A stretch of 64,000 bases of DNA from Grimontia hollisae CIP 101886 (GCF_000176515.1 NZ_ADAQ01000013.1:397361-461360); one strand, 5' to 3'. Shown: positions 37,141 through 46,730, numbered from the stretch's first letter. Numbers and translations: made by a program. Notes: generated by a model from the sequence alone, not told the origin.

Positions 37141-38148
37141 ATGGCAACAATTAAAGATGTCGCACGACTTGCTGGTGTCTCTACAACAACTGTTTCGCAC
37201 GTGATCAACAAGACACGTTTTGTTGCAGAGAATACCACCAAGAAAGTATGGGCGGCAGTTGACGAACTGAATTATGCACCAAGCGCCGTGGCCCGGAGTT
37301 TGAAGTGTAACACTACCCGTACTATTGGTATGCTGGTCACCAAATCGACTAACCCTTTCTTTGCGGAGGTCGTGCATGGTGTTGAGGAGTATTGCTACAA
37401 CGAAGGTTACACCCTGATCTTATGTAACACTGAAGGTAACCTTTCCAAACAACGTGATTACCTGCGCATGCTGGCAGAAAAACGTGTTGATGGTCTTTTG
37501 GTCATGTGTACCGACCTGAATGAAGAACTGCTGACGCTGCTGGAAAAAAAGGAAGATTTACCTATGGTCGTCATGGATTGGGGAACCCGGCACGTAAACA
37601 CAGATCGCATCCAGGATAATGCAGAACTTGGCGGTTACATTGCTACCAAACACTTCATTGACAACGGCCATACCAAAATTGGCTGTATCTCAGGCCAAAT
37701 GGACAGGCTGACTTGCCATGAACGCCTTCAGGGCTTTCGCAAGGCGCTGGAAGAAGCGGGGTTGCGTTACAATCCGGATTGGGTGGTTGAAGCGGATTTC
37801 GAATGTGACTCCACGGTAGAGGCAGCTAATAAACTGGTTGCTCAGGAAGATCGCCCTACTGCGGTATTTTGCTTTAACGATATTATGGCACTGGCGGCAA
37901 TCAGTACATTCCGTCAAGCGGGACTGGATGTTCCCCATGATATTTCAGTCATCGGATACGATAACATTGATCTGGCCGGTTTCTTCTCGCCGCCACTGAC
38001 CACTATCCACCAACCCAAAAACCGCTTGGGTAAAACGGCTATCAAACTCTTAATGGAAAGATTGGCAAACAAAGAAAGCCAACAGCAAGTTTTTGAAGTG
38101 CAACCAGAATTGGTGATTCGCTGTTCAGTAAGAAACCTAAACGCATAA
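37141..38148 (+). CDS. purR: Purine repressor PurR
   Basis: A 335-residue LacI/GalR-family repressor of purine biosynthesis genes, with hypoxanthine or guanine as co-repressor. The N-terminal helix-turn-helix and hinge ([27 protein letters not shown], ...[11 protein letters not shown]) match PurR. The periplasmic-binding-type core ([39 protein letters not shown]) is also characteristic. In E. coli purR neighbours punR/punC; here those genes are about 16 kb away. Confidence 0.92.
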   Translation: MATIKDVARLAGVSTTTVSHVINKTRFVAENTTKKVWAAVDELNYAPSAVARSLKCNTTRTIGMLVTKSTNPFFAEVVHGVEEYCYNEGYTLILCNTEGNLSKQRDYLRMLAEKRVDGLLVMCTDLNEELLTLLEKKEDLPMVVMDWGTRHVNTDRIQDNAELGGYIATKHFIDNGHTKIGCISGQMDRLTCHERLQGFRKALEEAGLRYNPDWVVEADFECDSTVEAANKLVAQEDRPTAVFCFNDIMALAAISTFRQAGLDVPHDISVIGYDNIDLAGFFSPPLTTIHQPKNRLGKTAIKLLMERLANKESQQQVFEVQPELVIRCSVRNLNA

Positions 38149-38178
38149 TACACCATAAGTATCTCTCTTTCTGCCAAT

Positions 38179-38207
38179 AAGTCCGGGGGCCTTACCCGGA
38201 CTTTTTT
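38179..38207 (+). terminator. Terminator after purR
   Basis: AAGTCCGGG / CCCGGACTT stem with a 7-base loop and T-run. Confidence 0.9.
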
Positions 38208-38495
38208 ATGATGATATTTTTTACAGGCAGGAATACCCACACAACCTAAAAATGCATGATTCAGGATGCTTGGGTAGAGGTATAAATATTGAGACAAACC
38301 TCAAAAACAATAAAGTGCCTAGATTTCTAGTGCTACGCTTAACCCAAACTTAGCATGAGATGCGGTGGTCAGTTTTTCTTCTATAACAAAGGGAACGGTA
38401 TAATATTAAGGATATCAATAACCTTTGTTTTGGACCAATATCACACTTTGCCAGACCAGCAATAACGACAAAGTGATGCGATTCGGTTAAGCTAA

Positions 38496-38600
38496 ATCCG
38501 TCAAGAAAAAGGCAAACCATGGCGAAAGCCTGGGACGCAAAGCTTCCGGCCTCACACGGTATATATTTTACGTGTTGGTAGCGGAGTTACCGAAGACGTT
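38496..38600 (+). ncRNA. Cyclic-di-GMP-I (GEMM) riboswitch
   Basis: The conserved core is present in order: GGCAAACC, a GAAA tetraloop stem, TGGGACGCAAAGC, TTCCGGCCT, a variable hairpin closed by ACACG/CGTGT, and GGTAGCGGAGTTACCG. CGTC (38499-38502) pairs with GACG (38595-38598) as P1. This is the arrangement of Vibrio cholerae Vc2, which precedes tfoY. A hairpin ATCGGT-TAG-ACCGAT follows at 38612-38626. No classical terminator lies between it and tfoY, so control is probably at translation or RNA stability. Confidence 0.94.
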
Positions 38601-38708
38601 AGCATTTCACAATCGGTTAGACCGATACGTTGACAATTCTCTGAATTAGCATTGCTACGTTACTCCTTGACCATTCATCTAGGAACGTATTGATTGAGAA
38701 TAAGTCAC

Positions 38709-39302
38709 ATGGATAAACCTACTCTAAAAAACACGCTGAAGTTTTTCGAATGTCTGGGCAAAATGAAATCGCGCTCAATGTTTGGCGGTTTTGGTATCTT
38801 TTGCGATGAAACAATGTTCGCGCTCGTCGTCAACGACAAACTTCATCTTCGAGCTGGTGCGGCAAATGAAGAAGAGTTTAAAACACTAAAAATGCAACCA
38901 TACGTTTATAAGAAACGTGGTTTCCCTGTTGTAACCAAGTATTATGCGACGCCATATACATGGTGGGAACAATCCGAACAGTTGATGAAACATGCAGTAA
39001 AAGCACTCTCTATTGCCCAAGAAGATCAGCAGGAAAAGAAGACTGCGGCACCTTCACGTATTAAAGATCTTCCAAACCTTCGCCTTGCAACAGAGCGCAT
39101 GCTGAAAAAAGCTGGCATCGAATCTGTCGAAGCGTTGCAACGTGCTGGCGCGGTTCGCGCTTATCAAGCCCTTCAGGAATCACACAACGATACACTAAGT
39201 CTGGAACTTTTGTGGGCGCTTGAAGGTGCGATCGAAGGAAAACATTGGTCTGTGATAACGCCGCAGCGCCGGAACGAATTGCTGCAAACGTTACACCAGT
39301 AA
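38709..39302 (+). CDS. tfoY: TfoX-family regulator TfoY
   Basis: A 197-residue protein with TfoX_N (about residues 1-100, [29 protein letters not shown]) and TfoX_C ([20 protein letters not shown]...[17 protein letters not shown]) domains. Close resemblance to the V. cholerae product next to the Vc2 riboswitch supports TfoY, which promotes motility and type VI secretion at low cyclic-di-GMP, rather than the competence regulator TfoX. ATG 38709 matches the family start (MDKPTLKN); the TTG at 38694 adds five residues. It is followed by its own terminator. Confidence 0.9.
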
Positions 39303-39327
39303 CAAAATAAGCATCTCTCCTACTCCA

Positions 39328-39366
39328 AACAGCTAACGTGTCTTCCTGCCGTTGGCTGTTTTCATT
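39328..39366 (+). terminator. Terminator after tfoY
   Basis: AACAGCTAACG / CGTTGGCTGTT stem (one G-T pair) with a TTCATTTCTT tail. Confidence 0.75.
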
Positions 39367-39684
39367 TCTTCATCCATTATTGCCCTATCCTCATTTACCG
39401 ACTCTTGTACTGCAAAAAATTTTCTCACTGGTTTATACCCTTTTTTAAAGAGGTAAATGGAAAAGAGCATCATGTTCCATTGCTTTTATGTCAGCGGATG
39501 CATAGAGAAATAACACAAAAATACCCAACAGATTTACTCCGGCCCACGAACGGCCTTAAAAGCTCACTCTCGTTCATTTTGTGACAATGGTAACATTTAT
39601 AAGATTTATTCAATGTCGATGATTATCAGTGCACGCAAATTTGAACTATGCCAAAAGAATAGATAGCTAAATGGCAATAAAGAG
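39367..39684. other. Intergenic region
   Basis: AT-rich, with no supported gene or clear site. Probable promoter region of the membrane protein that follows. Confidence 0.4.
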
Positions 39685-40026
39685 ATGCATTATTCAAAGC
39701 CGTTTCCAGATCAAGATGATTGTATGTTCCGCGATCGATTCCGCAAGTGGCCACGCCGATTTAAGTGGACGGTATTCTGTTGCTTCTTTATGCCCATGCT
39801 TTCTTATGCAGCAAACACCCATGGAAGCGTTGCCCCCTCTTTCCTGACCATTATTGTGATCCTGTTTTTTGCGATCAACGTGCTTGTTGTTATCTGGGGC
39901 GTAAGACTCAACACGTTTGCCCAGCGCTCCTATTGGTACAGAAACTACCATCTTGGTGGGGCAACCACACTGGCGCTCGTCCCACTCATAGTGCTAATCC
40001 TTCAATATTCCACTTACTGCCTATGA
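39685..40026 (+). CDS. Small membrane protein of unknown function
   Basis: A 113-residue frame with a hydrophobic segment preceded by basic residues (RFRKWPRRFKWTVFCCFFMPMLSYA), resembling a signal peptide or first helix. Two further helices follow (SFLTIIVILFFAINVLVVIWGV and TLALVPLIVLILQY), the latter ending in a C-terminal Cys-Leu. I do not recognise it. The start is uncertain: ATG 39685 has AAAGAG directly against it, and ATG 39724 would begin MFRDRFRKW. The coherent membrane topology supports a real gene. Confidence 0.5.
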   Translation: MHYSKPFPDQDDCMFRDRFRKWPRRFKWTVFCCFFMPMLSYAANTHGSVAPSFLTIIVILFFAINVLVVIWGVRLNTFAQRSYWYRNYHLGGATTLALVPLIVLILQYSTYCL

Positions 40027-40396
40027 TTCAACATAAGCAGAGACACAAACTGTAAAACGACTTCCCCAAAGTGCCCGATCTATCAGCAAGCAGGTTGGGC
40101 AGAACATCGAATAACCGAAGTAGTGTGCAATAAAATGGAAAACACCCCGGTCATATCGAGCAGGTAAAAAACGGAAACACGCGCATTCCACCAATAGCTT
40201 TTGCCAAATTCTGTCGAGAACTAATCTTTGATCACAGTTTTGGCAATAGTTCTGTTTAACTCATTGGTAAATCAGTGTATTTCGCCCAGACAAAAGGAAA
40301 CTTTTGCCATAGTTAATTGTGGGCCAAATCCATTGCCACTACTGTTTTACCGGTTAAGCAGATACGTGGAGTTATGTCATTACAAAAGGATCAGAA
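40027..40396. other. Intergenic region upstream of the VTT-reductase operon
   Basis: No supported gene. The likely promoter of the operon is here, but I cannot mark -35 and -10 elements with confidence. Confidence 0.4.
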
Positions 40397-42577
40397 ATGA
40401 ACACAAAGAAGTTAGCGGTTTTGGCCGTTATCGCAGCCATCTTTATTGCTTGGTTTGCACTTGACCTCGGCGCCCTGTTTACACTCGAGAATGCCAAAGC
40501 ACAACACGAAGCACTGAAGGACACCATTGCGAGTAACTTCATTACCGCAAGTGTTATTTATTTTGTCGTATACGTTGCTATGTCCGCCCTTTCACTGCCA
40601 GGTGCCGCGATTGCGACCTTGCTGGGTGCGGCACTGTTTGGGTTTTGGTGGGCGTTGCTTCTGGTCTCTTTTGCCAGCTCTATCGGCGCAACACTGGCGT
40701 TTCTCGTCAGCCGTTTCCTGTTAAAAGACTCAGTGCAGAGCAAATTTGGTGATCGACTGGCAACCATCAACCAGGGTGTAGAAAAAGACGGTCCTTTCTA
40801 TCTTCTGACCTTACGTTTGATCCCGGTATTTCCTTTTTTTCTGATCAACCTGCTGATGGGCTTAACCCCAATCCGCACAGCAACCTTTTATATCGTCAGC
40901 CAGATTGGTATGTTGCCGGGTACTGCTGTGTACATCAATGCCGGTACTCAACTGGCACAGATTGATTCCCTTGGCGGCATTGTCTCTCCGGGTGTATTGC
41001 TGTCACTGGTATTGCTGGGTGTCTTCCCCATCATCGCCAAAATGGTGATGAATGTGATTCAAAAACGCCGCGTTTATGCCAAATGGCAGAAACCAGCCAC
41101 TTTTGACCGCAACCTTATCGCCATTGGCGCCGGGGCTGGTGGTCTGGTAACAACCTATATTGGTGCGACAGTAAAAGCCAAAGTAACCCTGATTGAAAAA
41201 CACAAGATGGGAGGTGATTGCCTTAACACTGGTTGTGTCCCTTCCAAAGCACTGATCCGCGCCGGACATGCGGTACACGAAATCAAACGTTCACAGGAAT
41301 TTGGCATCAGTGCCGGTGAACCCAGTGTCGATTTCCAACAGGTAATGGGACGGGTTCATAACGTCATTGCCGGTATTGAACCTCATGACTCTGTCGAGCG
41401 TTACACCAAACTGGGTGTGGAATGTATCGAAGGTGAAGCGAAAATTCTCTCCCCGTGGGAAGTAGAAGTGAACGGCCAGCGCCTGACCACACGTAACATC
41501 GTGATTGCAACTGGTGCGCGTCCTTTAGTTCCGGGTATTCCAGGTTTGCAAGATGTCAGCTACCTCACGTCAGACAATGTCTGGGCGCTTCAGGAACAAC
41601 CGAAGAAACTTCTGGTGTTGGGCGGTGGTCCTATTGGCAGTGAGCTGGCACAAAGCTTCTCCCGCTTAGGGACAGATGTCACCCTGGTAGAAATGGCAGA
41701 CCAACTTCTTATCCGTGAAGATGCCGATGCAGCAGAACTGGTTGTGAAAGGCCTGAAGGAAGATGGCGTCAATATTCTGCTTGGCCATAAAGCGACACGT
41801 TTTGAAAAAGAAGGCGATGTACAGCGTGCTTACCTTGAGCACAACGGTGAAGAAGTCGTGGTAGAGTTTGATCATGTCATGCTCGCTCTGGGCCGTGTAG
41901 CCAACACCAAAGGTTTCGGTCTTGAAGATATCGGTGTCGAGCTGACAGAGCGTGGCACAGTGAAAGTGAACGAATACCTGCAAACCAACTACCCGAATAT
42001 TTTTGCCGTGGGTGATGTTGCTGGCCCATTCCAGCTGACGCATGCAGCAGGCCATCAGGCGTGGTATGCCGCAGTGAACGCCCTGTTTGGCGATTTCAAG
42101 AAGTTCAAGGCAGATTACTCCGTTATGCCTGCAGCCACCTATACTGCGCCAGAAGTGGCACGAGTTGGCATCAACGAGAAAGAAGCCATTGCACTGGGCA
42201 TCGACTACGAAGTCGCACATTACGGCATTGATGATTTGGACCGCGCGATTGCTGACGGTGAAGATCACGGCTTTATCAAAGTCATCACACCGAAAGGGAA
42301 AGACAAAATCCTCGGGGCAACCATTGTGGGTTCACATGCTGGTGACCTGCTCGCAGAATTCACCCTCGCGATGCGCCATGGCCTTGGATTAAATAAAATT
42401 CTCGGTACAGTGCACCCTTACCCAACCATGAGTGAAGCCACCAAGTACACTGCTGGTGTGTGGAAACAAAATAATGCGCCTCAGGGATTGCTGGTTTGGG
42501 TTGAGAAGTTCCATACCTGGATGCGCAACGAATCAAGCAGTACACCTTATCAACAACAGATCAAGGAAGACAGATAA
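40397..42577 (+). CDS. VTT (TVP38/DedA-like) membrane domain fused to a pyridine nucleotide-disulphide oxidoreductase
   Basis: A 726-residue fusion. Residues 1 to about 225 form a VTT/SNARE-associated membrane domain with its re-entrant signature (LSLPGAAIATLLGAALFG and RLIPVFPFFLINLLMGL). From about 237 comes a flavoprotein reductase: FAD motif IAIGAGAGGL, redox disulphide CLNTGC (Cys275, Cys280), NAD(P) motif VLGGGPIGSELAQ, second FAD motif IFAVGDVAG, and interface motif HPYPTMSE. The fold matches glutathione and mercuric reductases, but the MerA N-terminal HMA domain and C-terminal Cys pair are absent. AAGGATCAG precedes the ATG. Two bases separate it from ynjB, so it heads a five-gene operon. 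Confidence 0.9.
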   Translation: MNTKKLAVLAVIAAIFIAWFALDLGALFTLENAKAQHEALKDTIASNFITASVIYFVVYVAMSALSLPGAAIATLLGAALFGFWWALLLVSFASSIGATLAFLVSRFLLKDSVQSKFGDRLATINQGVEKDGPFYLLTLRLIPVFPFFLINLLMGLTPIRTATFYIVSQIGMLPGTAVYINAGTQLAQIDSLGGIVSPGVLLSLVLLGVFPIIAKMVMNVIQKRRVYAKWQKPATFDRNLIAIGAGAGGLVTTYIGATVKAKVTLIEKHKMGGDCLNTGCVPSKALIRAGHAVHEIKRSQEFGISAGEPSVDFQQVMGRVHNVIAGIEPHDSVERYTKLGVECIEGEAKILSPWEVEVNGQRLTTRNIVIATGARPLVPGIPGLQDVSYLTSDNVWALQEQPKKLLVLGGGPIGSELAQSFSRLGTDVTLVEMADQLLIREDADAAELVVKGLKEDGVNILLGHKATRFEKEGDVQRAYLEHNGEEVVVEFDHVMLALGRVANTKGFGLEDIGVELTERGTVKVNEYLQTNYPNIFAVGDVAGPFQLTHAAGHQAWYAAVNALFGDFKKFKADYSVMPAATYTAPEVARVGINEKEAIALGIDYEVAHYGIDDLDRAIADGEDHGFIKVITPKGKDKILGATIVGSHAGDLLAEFTLAMRHGLGLNKILGTVHPYPTMSEATKYTAGVWKQNNAPQGLLVWVEKFHTWMRNESSSTPYQQQIKEDR

Positions 42578-42579
42578 CA

Positions 42580-43713
42580 ATGAACTTGAAATCGCTTGTC
42601 ACCGCCTGCGCCCTTGCGTTCACATCAGCCGTTTCGGCGGTTGATGTATCAAACTGGGAACAGATAGAAGAAAACGCACAAGGACAAACCGTCTACTTCA
42701 ACGCATGGGGCGGGAGCCAGGAAATCAATGCGTATCTTCGCTGGGCAGGTGGCGAAATCCAAGACCGTTACGGTGTCACCCTTCAGCACGTAAAAGTCTC
42801 AGATATTGCTGAAACAGTTAACCGTCTGGTGGCAGAAAAAGCCGCAGGTAAAAACGAAGGTGGCAGCGTAGATATGGTTTGGATTAACGGCGAAAATTTC
42901 AAGTCTATGAAATCCAATAACCTTCTGTTTGGCCCCTTTGTAGAAAGTTTGCCAAACTGGTCAATTGTTGATAAATCCCTTCCTGTCAGTGAAGACTTCA
43001 CCGAGCCTACTGATGGTCTGGAGGCTCCTTGGGGAGTGGGTCAGCTGGTCTTTATCCATGACGGAAAGTCGTTGGCTAATCCACCGGCTTCTTTTACTGA
43101 AATGCTGAGTTTGGCGAAAGCCTATCCGGGCAGCATTTCTTATCCCAAGCCCCCTGATTTTCACGGTTCGAGCTTTCTGAAAGCAGCGCTGCTTGAACTC
43201 GCTATGGACACCGCCCCACTTTACAAACCGGTTGATGATGCCGACTTTAACGCCGTGTCATCACCGCTTTGGAAGTATCTCGATGAACTCCATACTGTTG
43301 CCTGGCGAAATGGCAACCAGTTCCCGGCGACCAGCGCAGAAACTTTCCAATTGCTGGATGATGGTGAATTACTGCTCGCTATTACATTCAACCCAAATGC
43401 CGCGGAGACTGCCGTTAAAAATGGCACACTGGCACCTTCTGCAAAAGCCTTTGCTTTTGACAAAGGCGCACTTTCCAATATCCACTTTATGGGTATTCCA
43501 TGGAATGCGAACGCAAAAGAAGGGGCACTGGTTGCCATCAACTTCCTGGTGAGCGAAGAGGCTCAGGCACGCAAGGCCAACAGCGACATTTGGGGAGACC
43601 CAGCTGTCGTGAGGCTGCAAAACAACAAACCCCTGTTTAAATCTATGCCTGAACCGCACCCAAGCTGGCAGGTGGCGCTCGAACAGGCGTGGCTTAAGCG
43701 TTATGGTCAATAA
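42580..43713 (+). CDS. ynjB: YnjB-like ABC transporter substrate-binding protein
   Basis: A 377-residue secreted binding protein with a signal peptide (cleavage near SAVSA-VDVS). The mature opening ENAQGQTVYFNAWGGSQEINAYLRWA and later DMVWINGENFKSMK and IHFMGIPWNANAKEGALVAINFL are characteristic of the YnjB group, related to thiamine- and iron-type binding proteins. The ligand is not known. It is the second gene of the operon, with the fused permease and ATPase following, in the order of E. coli ynjBCD. Confidence 0.85.
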   Translation: MNLKSLVTACALAFTSAVSAVDVSNWEQIEENAQGQTVYFNAWGGSQEINAYLRWAGGEIQDRYGVTLQHVKVSDIAETVNRLVAEKAAGKNEGGSVDMVWINGENFKSMKSNNLLFGPFVESLPNWSIVDKSLPVSEDFTEPTDGLEAPWGVGQLVFIHDGKSLANPPASFTEMLSLAKAYPGSISYPKPPDFHGSSFLKAALLELAMDTAPLYKPVDDADFNAVSSPLWKYLDELHTVAWRNGNQFPATSAETFQLLDDGELLLAITFNPNAAETAVKNGTLAPSAKAFAFDKGALSNIHFMGIPWNANAKEGALVAINFLVSEEAQARKANSDIWGDPAVVRLQNNKPLFKSMPEPHPSWQVALEQAWLKRYGQ

Positions 43714-43749
43714 TTAACGTAATACGTGTTTCTGGAGAACGAGGTAAGC

Positions 43750-45456
43750 ATGTTACGCCTGTTGTATTTGTTGACACTGATTGTGTGCTGTTTACCTCTT
43801 ATTCCGGGTTTTGGCGGCGTGCTTATTTCTGCCATCAGCTACCTTCCTGTTCTTGGTTTGAATGAACCCAGCCTTGATGGCTGGCACGCTATGATGGCGT
43901 GGCCAGGGACAGACAGGGCCATCCAGCTTACTCTGTTTACCGGTATCACAGCCTCTTTTTTTGCGGTTCTTTTTACCTTTTTGATCCTCCAGTCTTGCTG
44001 GGGAACACCATTCTGGAAACGGATTGAACAGTGGTTGTCCCCGTTGCTTGCTATGCCACATGTCGCTTTTGCGATTGGGTTTGCACTGACCTTTGCCCCA
44101 TCAGGCTGGTTATTCAGGTTTTTTGCCCTGTTTACCGGAGAAACGCAGCCGCACCAGTGGTCATTGGTACAGGATTGCAGCGGTATTGGGCTTATTCTTG
44201 CACTGGCAGTAAAAGAAACGCCCTTCCTGCTGTTAATGAGCCTTTCGGTCTTGAAGCAGATGGAAGTGGACCGATTATTGGCAGCGTCCAGAAGTCTCGG
44301 TTACAACCGCGCTGCCGCCTGGTTAAAAGTGGTCTTCCCGCAGTGGCTGCCAAAAATGCGTTTTCCCATTTATGCGGTACTGGCGTACGGGTTATCTGTG
44401 GTTGATGTCGCCATGATTCTGGGGCCAACATCGCCATCCACGTTTGCTGTCTTGGTGTGGCAATGGTTTAACGACCCGGATCTCTCCCTGTTGCCCCGCG
44501 CGGCTGCTGGTGCCATTTCCCTGTTTGTGCTCTGTTTCGGTGTATTGCTCGTATACCGCCTTTTCGAGAATGTGTTGATCCGGGGCTGGCAAAACTGGCA
44601 ATTCAGTGGCAGTAAATCTTATCAATTGCCCGGACGCCACCTATTTAAGTTCATCGCCCTGTTACCATTTTTAATGATCCCATTATTGCTGGTCTGGTCT
44701 TTTGCCCTTCGTTGGCGTTTTCCCGATATCTGGCCGAGTCGTACCAGCGCCCGTTTTTGGGAGCAGGAATCCGGTCACCTTCTGGAGCTGGCCTCGAACA
44801 GCTTGATTCTGGGTTTAACCTCAGCCACCGTCGCCCTGATTTTTGCTGTCGGGTGTCTGGAGTATCGTGACAAATACCATAAGTCAGTGCCCCAGCTGGT
44901 GATTGCAATTCCTATGCTGATCCCGCAGCTTTCTATCTTGTTTGGTATTCAGGTCGCCATTTATATGTTGCCGGGTCAGTGGCATGTACCTGCCACTATT
45001 TGGGCCCATATTCTGTTTGCCTTCCCCTATGTGTATCTGGCGCTCGATGGTCCGTGGAAATCCTTCGATCAACGCCTGACACAAACCGCCAGAAGCCTGG
45101 GTCACAGTGCTTTCAAAGCATGGTGGCAGGTGAAGCTCCCGATTGTTATCCCTGCGATCCTGTTGGCCTGGGCGGTTGGGCTCAGCGTCAGTTTCGCCCA
45201 GTATTTGCCAACCCAGTTGCTTGGCGCTGGCCGTATTACCACCCTGACCACGGAAGCCGTGAGCCTAGCCAGTGGACAAGACCGACGCATCAGTGCGGTT
45301 TATGGTCTTATTCAGGCTTTTCTGCCGCTGGTCTTTTTCGTCCTTTCATTGGCGGCCAGCCGTTTGGCAGACCCTCGTCGGCGTCTTGCCCGACATGATG
45401 AATCCAGAGAGACAGTCAATGAGTTTGTCCGTACAAAACCTAACTATAAAGTCTAA
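43750..45456 (+). CDS. ynjC: YnjC-like fused ABC permease
   Basis: A 568-residue inner-membrane protein made of two permease halves, each with an EAA-type coupling segment (AASRSLGYNRAAAWLKVVFPQWLP and AQTARSLGHSAFKAWWQVKLPIVIP). GAGGTAAGC precedes ATG 43750; the frame opens at 43726, but that start lacks a ribosome-binding site. It overlaps the ATPase gene by 38 bases. Confidence 0.87.
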   Translation: MLRLLYLLTLIVCCLPLIPGFGGVLISAISYLPVLGLNEPSLDGWHAMMAWPGTDRAIQLTLFTGITASFFAVLFTFLILQSCWGTPFWKRIEQWLSPLLAMPHVAFAIGFALTFAPSGWLFRFFALFTGETQPHQWSLVQDCSGIGLILALAVKETPFLLLMSLSVLKQMEVDRLLAASRSLGYNRAAAWLKVVFPQWLPKMRFPIYAVLAYGLSVVDVAMILGPTSPSTFAVLVWQWFNDPDLSLLPRAAAGAISLFVLCFGVLLVYRLFENVLIRGWQNWQFSGSKSYQLPGRHLFKFIALLPFLMIPLLLVWSFALRWRFPDIWPSRTSARFWEQESGHLLELASNSLILGLTSATVALIFAVGCLEYRDKYHKSVPQLVIAIPMLIPQLSILFGIQVAIYMLPGQWHVPATIWAHILFAFPYVYLALDGPWKSFDQRLTQTARSLGHSAFKAWWQVKLPIVIPAILLAWAVGLSVSFAQYLPTQLLGAGRITTLTTEAVSLASGQDRRISAVYGLIQAFLPLVFFVLSLAASRLADPRRRLARHDESRETVNEFVRTKPNYKV

Positions 45457-46105
45457 CCAGGTCACGCTGCTGAGAAACATGTCGTTTCGGGTTGAGAAAG
45501 GCCATGTCCTGTCTGTGATGGGCCCCAGTGGCTGTGGAAAATCAACCCTGTTAAGCGCCATCGCCGGACACCTTTCACCAGAGTTTTGTTGTGAAGGCAG
45601 TATTCAGGTCAACAACCAGAGCATCCATTCCCTGCCCGCTGAAAAGCGCGAAGTGGGTATTCTTTTTCAGGACGACCTGTTGTTTCCTCACCTGAATGTT
45701 TGGCAAAATCTGGCGTTTGGATTGCCAGACACCATGAGTGCCAGCGAAAAAAAGGAACGTGCTCTGGCAACACTGGCAGAGATTGAGCTTCAAGACATCG
45801 CCTTTAAGGCACCGGACCAAATATCCGGCGGGCAACGTGCCCGGATAAGCCTGATGCGTACGCTGCTTTCGCATCCCAAAGTGATTCTGCTGGATGAGCC
45901 TTTCAGCAAGCTGGATAAACCACTGCGTAAATCCTTCCGTGCCTTTGTATTCAAACAAATCAAAAACCGCAATATCGCCGCCGTGATGGTGACGCATGAC
46001 GAGGATGATGTGCCGGTGGAAAGCACCCTTTTTCACTGGCCCGATGCAGAAAGCGAAATAAACACCATGGGTGACACTATCACCACGGAGAAAAACAATG
46101 CTTGA
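45419..46105 (+). CDS. ynjD: YnjD-like ABC transporter ATPase
   Basis: A 228-residue ATPase with Walker A GPSGCGKST, Q-loop LFQDDLLFPHLN, Walker B VILLDEPFSKLD and switch His THDEDDV. The signature motif reads ISGGQRAR rather than LSGGQ. There is no C-terminal regulatory domain. I chose the ATG at 45419 (MSLSVQNLTIKSN), with GAGAG upstream; the frame open to 45272 lies inside the permease gene. Its end overlaps the start of ynjF. Confidence 0.87.
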   Translation: MSLSVQNLTIKSNQVTLLRNMSFRVEKGHVLSVMGPSGCGKSTLLSAIAGHLSPEFCCEGSIQVNNQSIHSLPAEKREVGILFQDDLLFPHLNVWQNLAFGLPDTMSASEKKERALATLAEIELQDIAFKAPDQISGGQRARISLMRTLLSHPKVILLDEPFSKLDKPLRKSFRAFVFKQIKNRNIAAVMVTHDEDDVPVESTLFHWPDAESEINTMGDTITTEKNNA

Positions 46106-46730
46106 TCGCTACGCTATTACAGTTATCCGCTGGCCTTTGAAGCAGGCAGCAAAACTGCCAGATAAGATAGGCTTTAGTGCCAATCAGGTAACGGTGAGTG
46201 GTTTTCTGATTGGTATGTTTGCACTGCCTGCTATTGCTTTTAAATACTATTGGCTTGGGCTGTTATTTATTGCATTGAACCGTATTTTTGATGGCTTGGA
46301 TGGTGCACTTGCCCGTCGGCAGGGGATCACCGATGCCGGGGGCTTTCTCGATATTACCCTCGATTTTCTGTTCTATTCGATGATCCCGTTTGCGTTTGCA
46401 CTGGCGAGCCCGGAACACAACGCCATTGCCGCGGCATTCCTTATTTTTTCCTTTATGGGGACAGGTTCAAGCTTCCTTGCCTTCGCCATCATGGTGAGTA
46501 AACGAAATATCGAGAATCCCATCTATCAAAGCAAATCACTCTATTACATTGGCGGGTTGACAGAAGGTACGGAAACTATCGCCTGTTTTGTCCTTTTCTG
46601 CCTGTTTCCCGGCTACTTTGCCGAAATTGCATGGACGTTTGGTGCATTATGCTGGGTAACCACAGCCACACGGATTTGGGCCGGTTACCAGACACTGAAG
46701 CAGAATCCCGCTGAAACGAAAGAGGATTAG
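46098..46730 (+). CDS. ynjF: YnjF-like CDP-alcohol phosphatidyltransferase
   Basis: A 210-residue membrane enzyme with the family motif D-G-x2-A-R-x8-G-x3-D-x3-D, seen here as DGLDGALARRQGITDAGGFLDITLD with an extra DG near the start. Such enzymes transfer a phosphatidyl group from a CDP-lipid to an alcohol. The acceptor is unknown. GGAGAAAAACA precedes ATG 46098, which overlaps the ynjD stop. E. coli has ynjE, a sulphurtransferase, between ynjD and ynjF; it is absent here. Confidence 0.87.
   Translation: MLDRYAITVIRWPLKQAAKLPDKIGFSANQVTVSGFLIGMFALPAIAFKYYWLGLLFIALNRIFDGLDGALARRQGITDAGGFLDITLDFLFYSMIPFAFALASPEHNAIAAAFLIFSFMGTGSSFLAFAIMVSKRNIENPIYQSKSLYYIGGLTEGTETIACFVLFCLFPGYFAEIAWTFGALCWVTTATRIWAGYQTLKQNPAETKED

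Noticed and set aside
40228-40464. 78-codon plus-strand frame overlapping the start of the VTT-reductase gene
   Set aside because: No ribosome-binding site, no family resemblance, and it overlaps a well-supported gene in another frame.
41100-42577. Mercuric reductase MerA
   Set aside because: The redox disulphide and flavin motifs fit, but the HMA domain and C-terminal vicinal cysteines are absent, no mer genes are nearby, and the protein is fused to a VTT domain.
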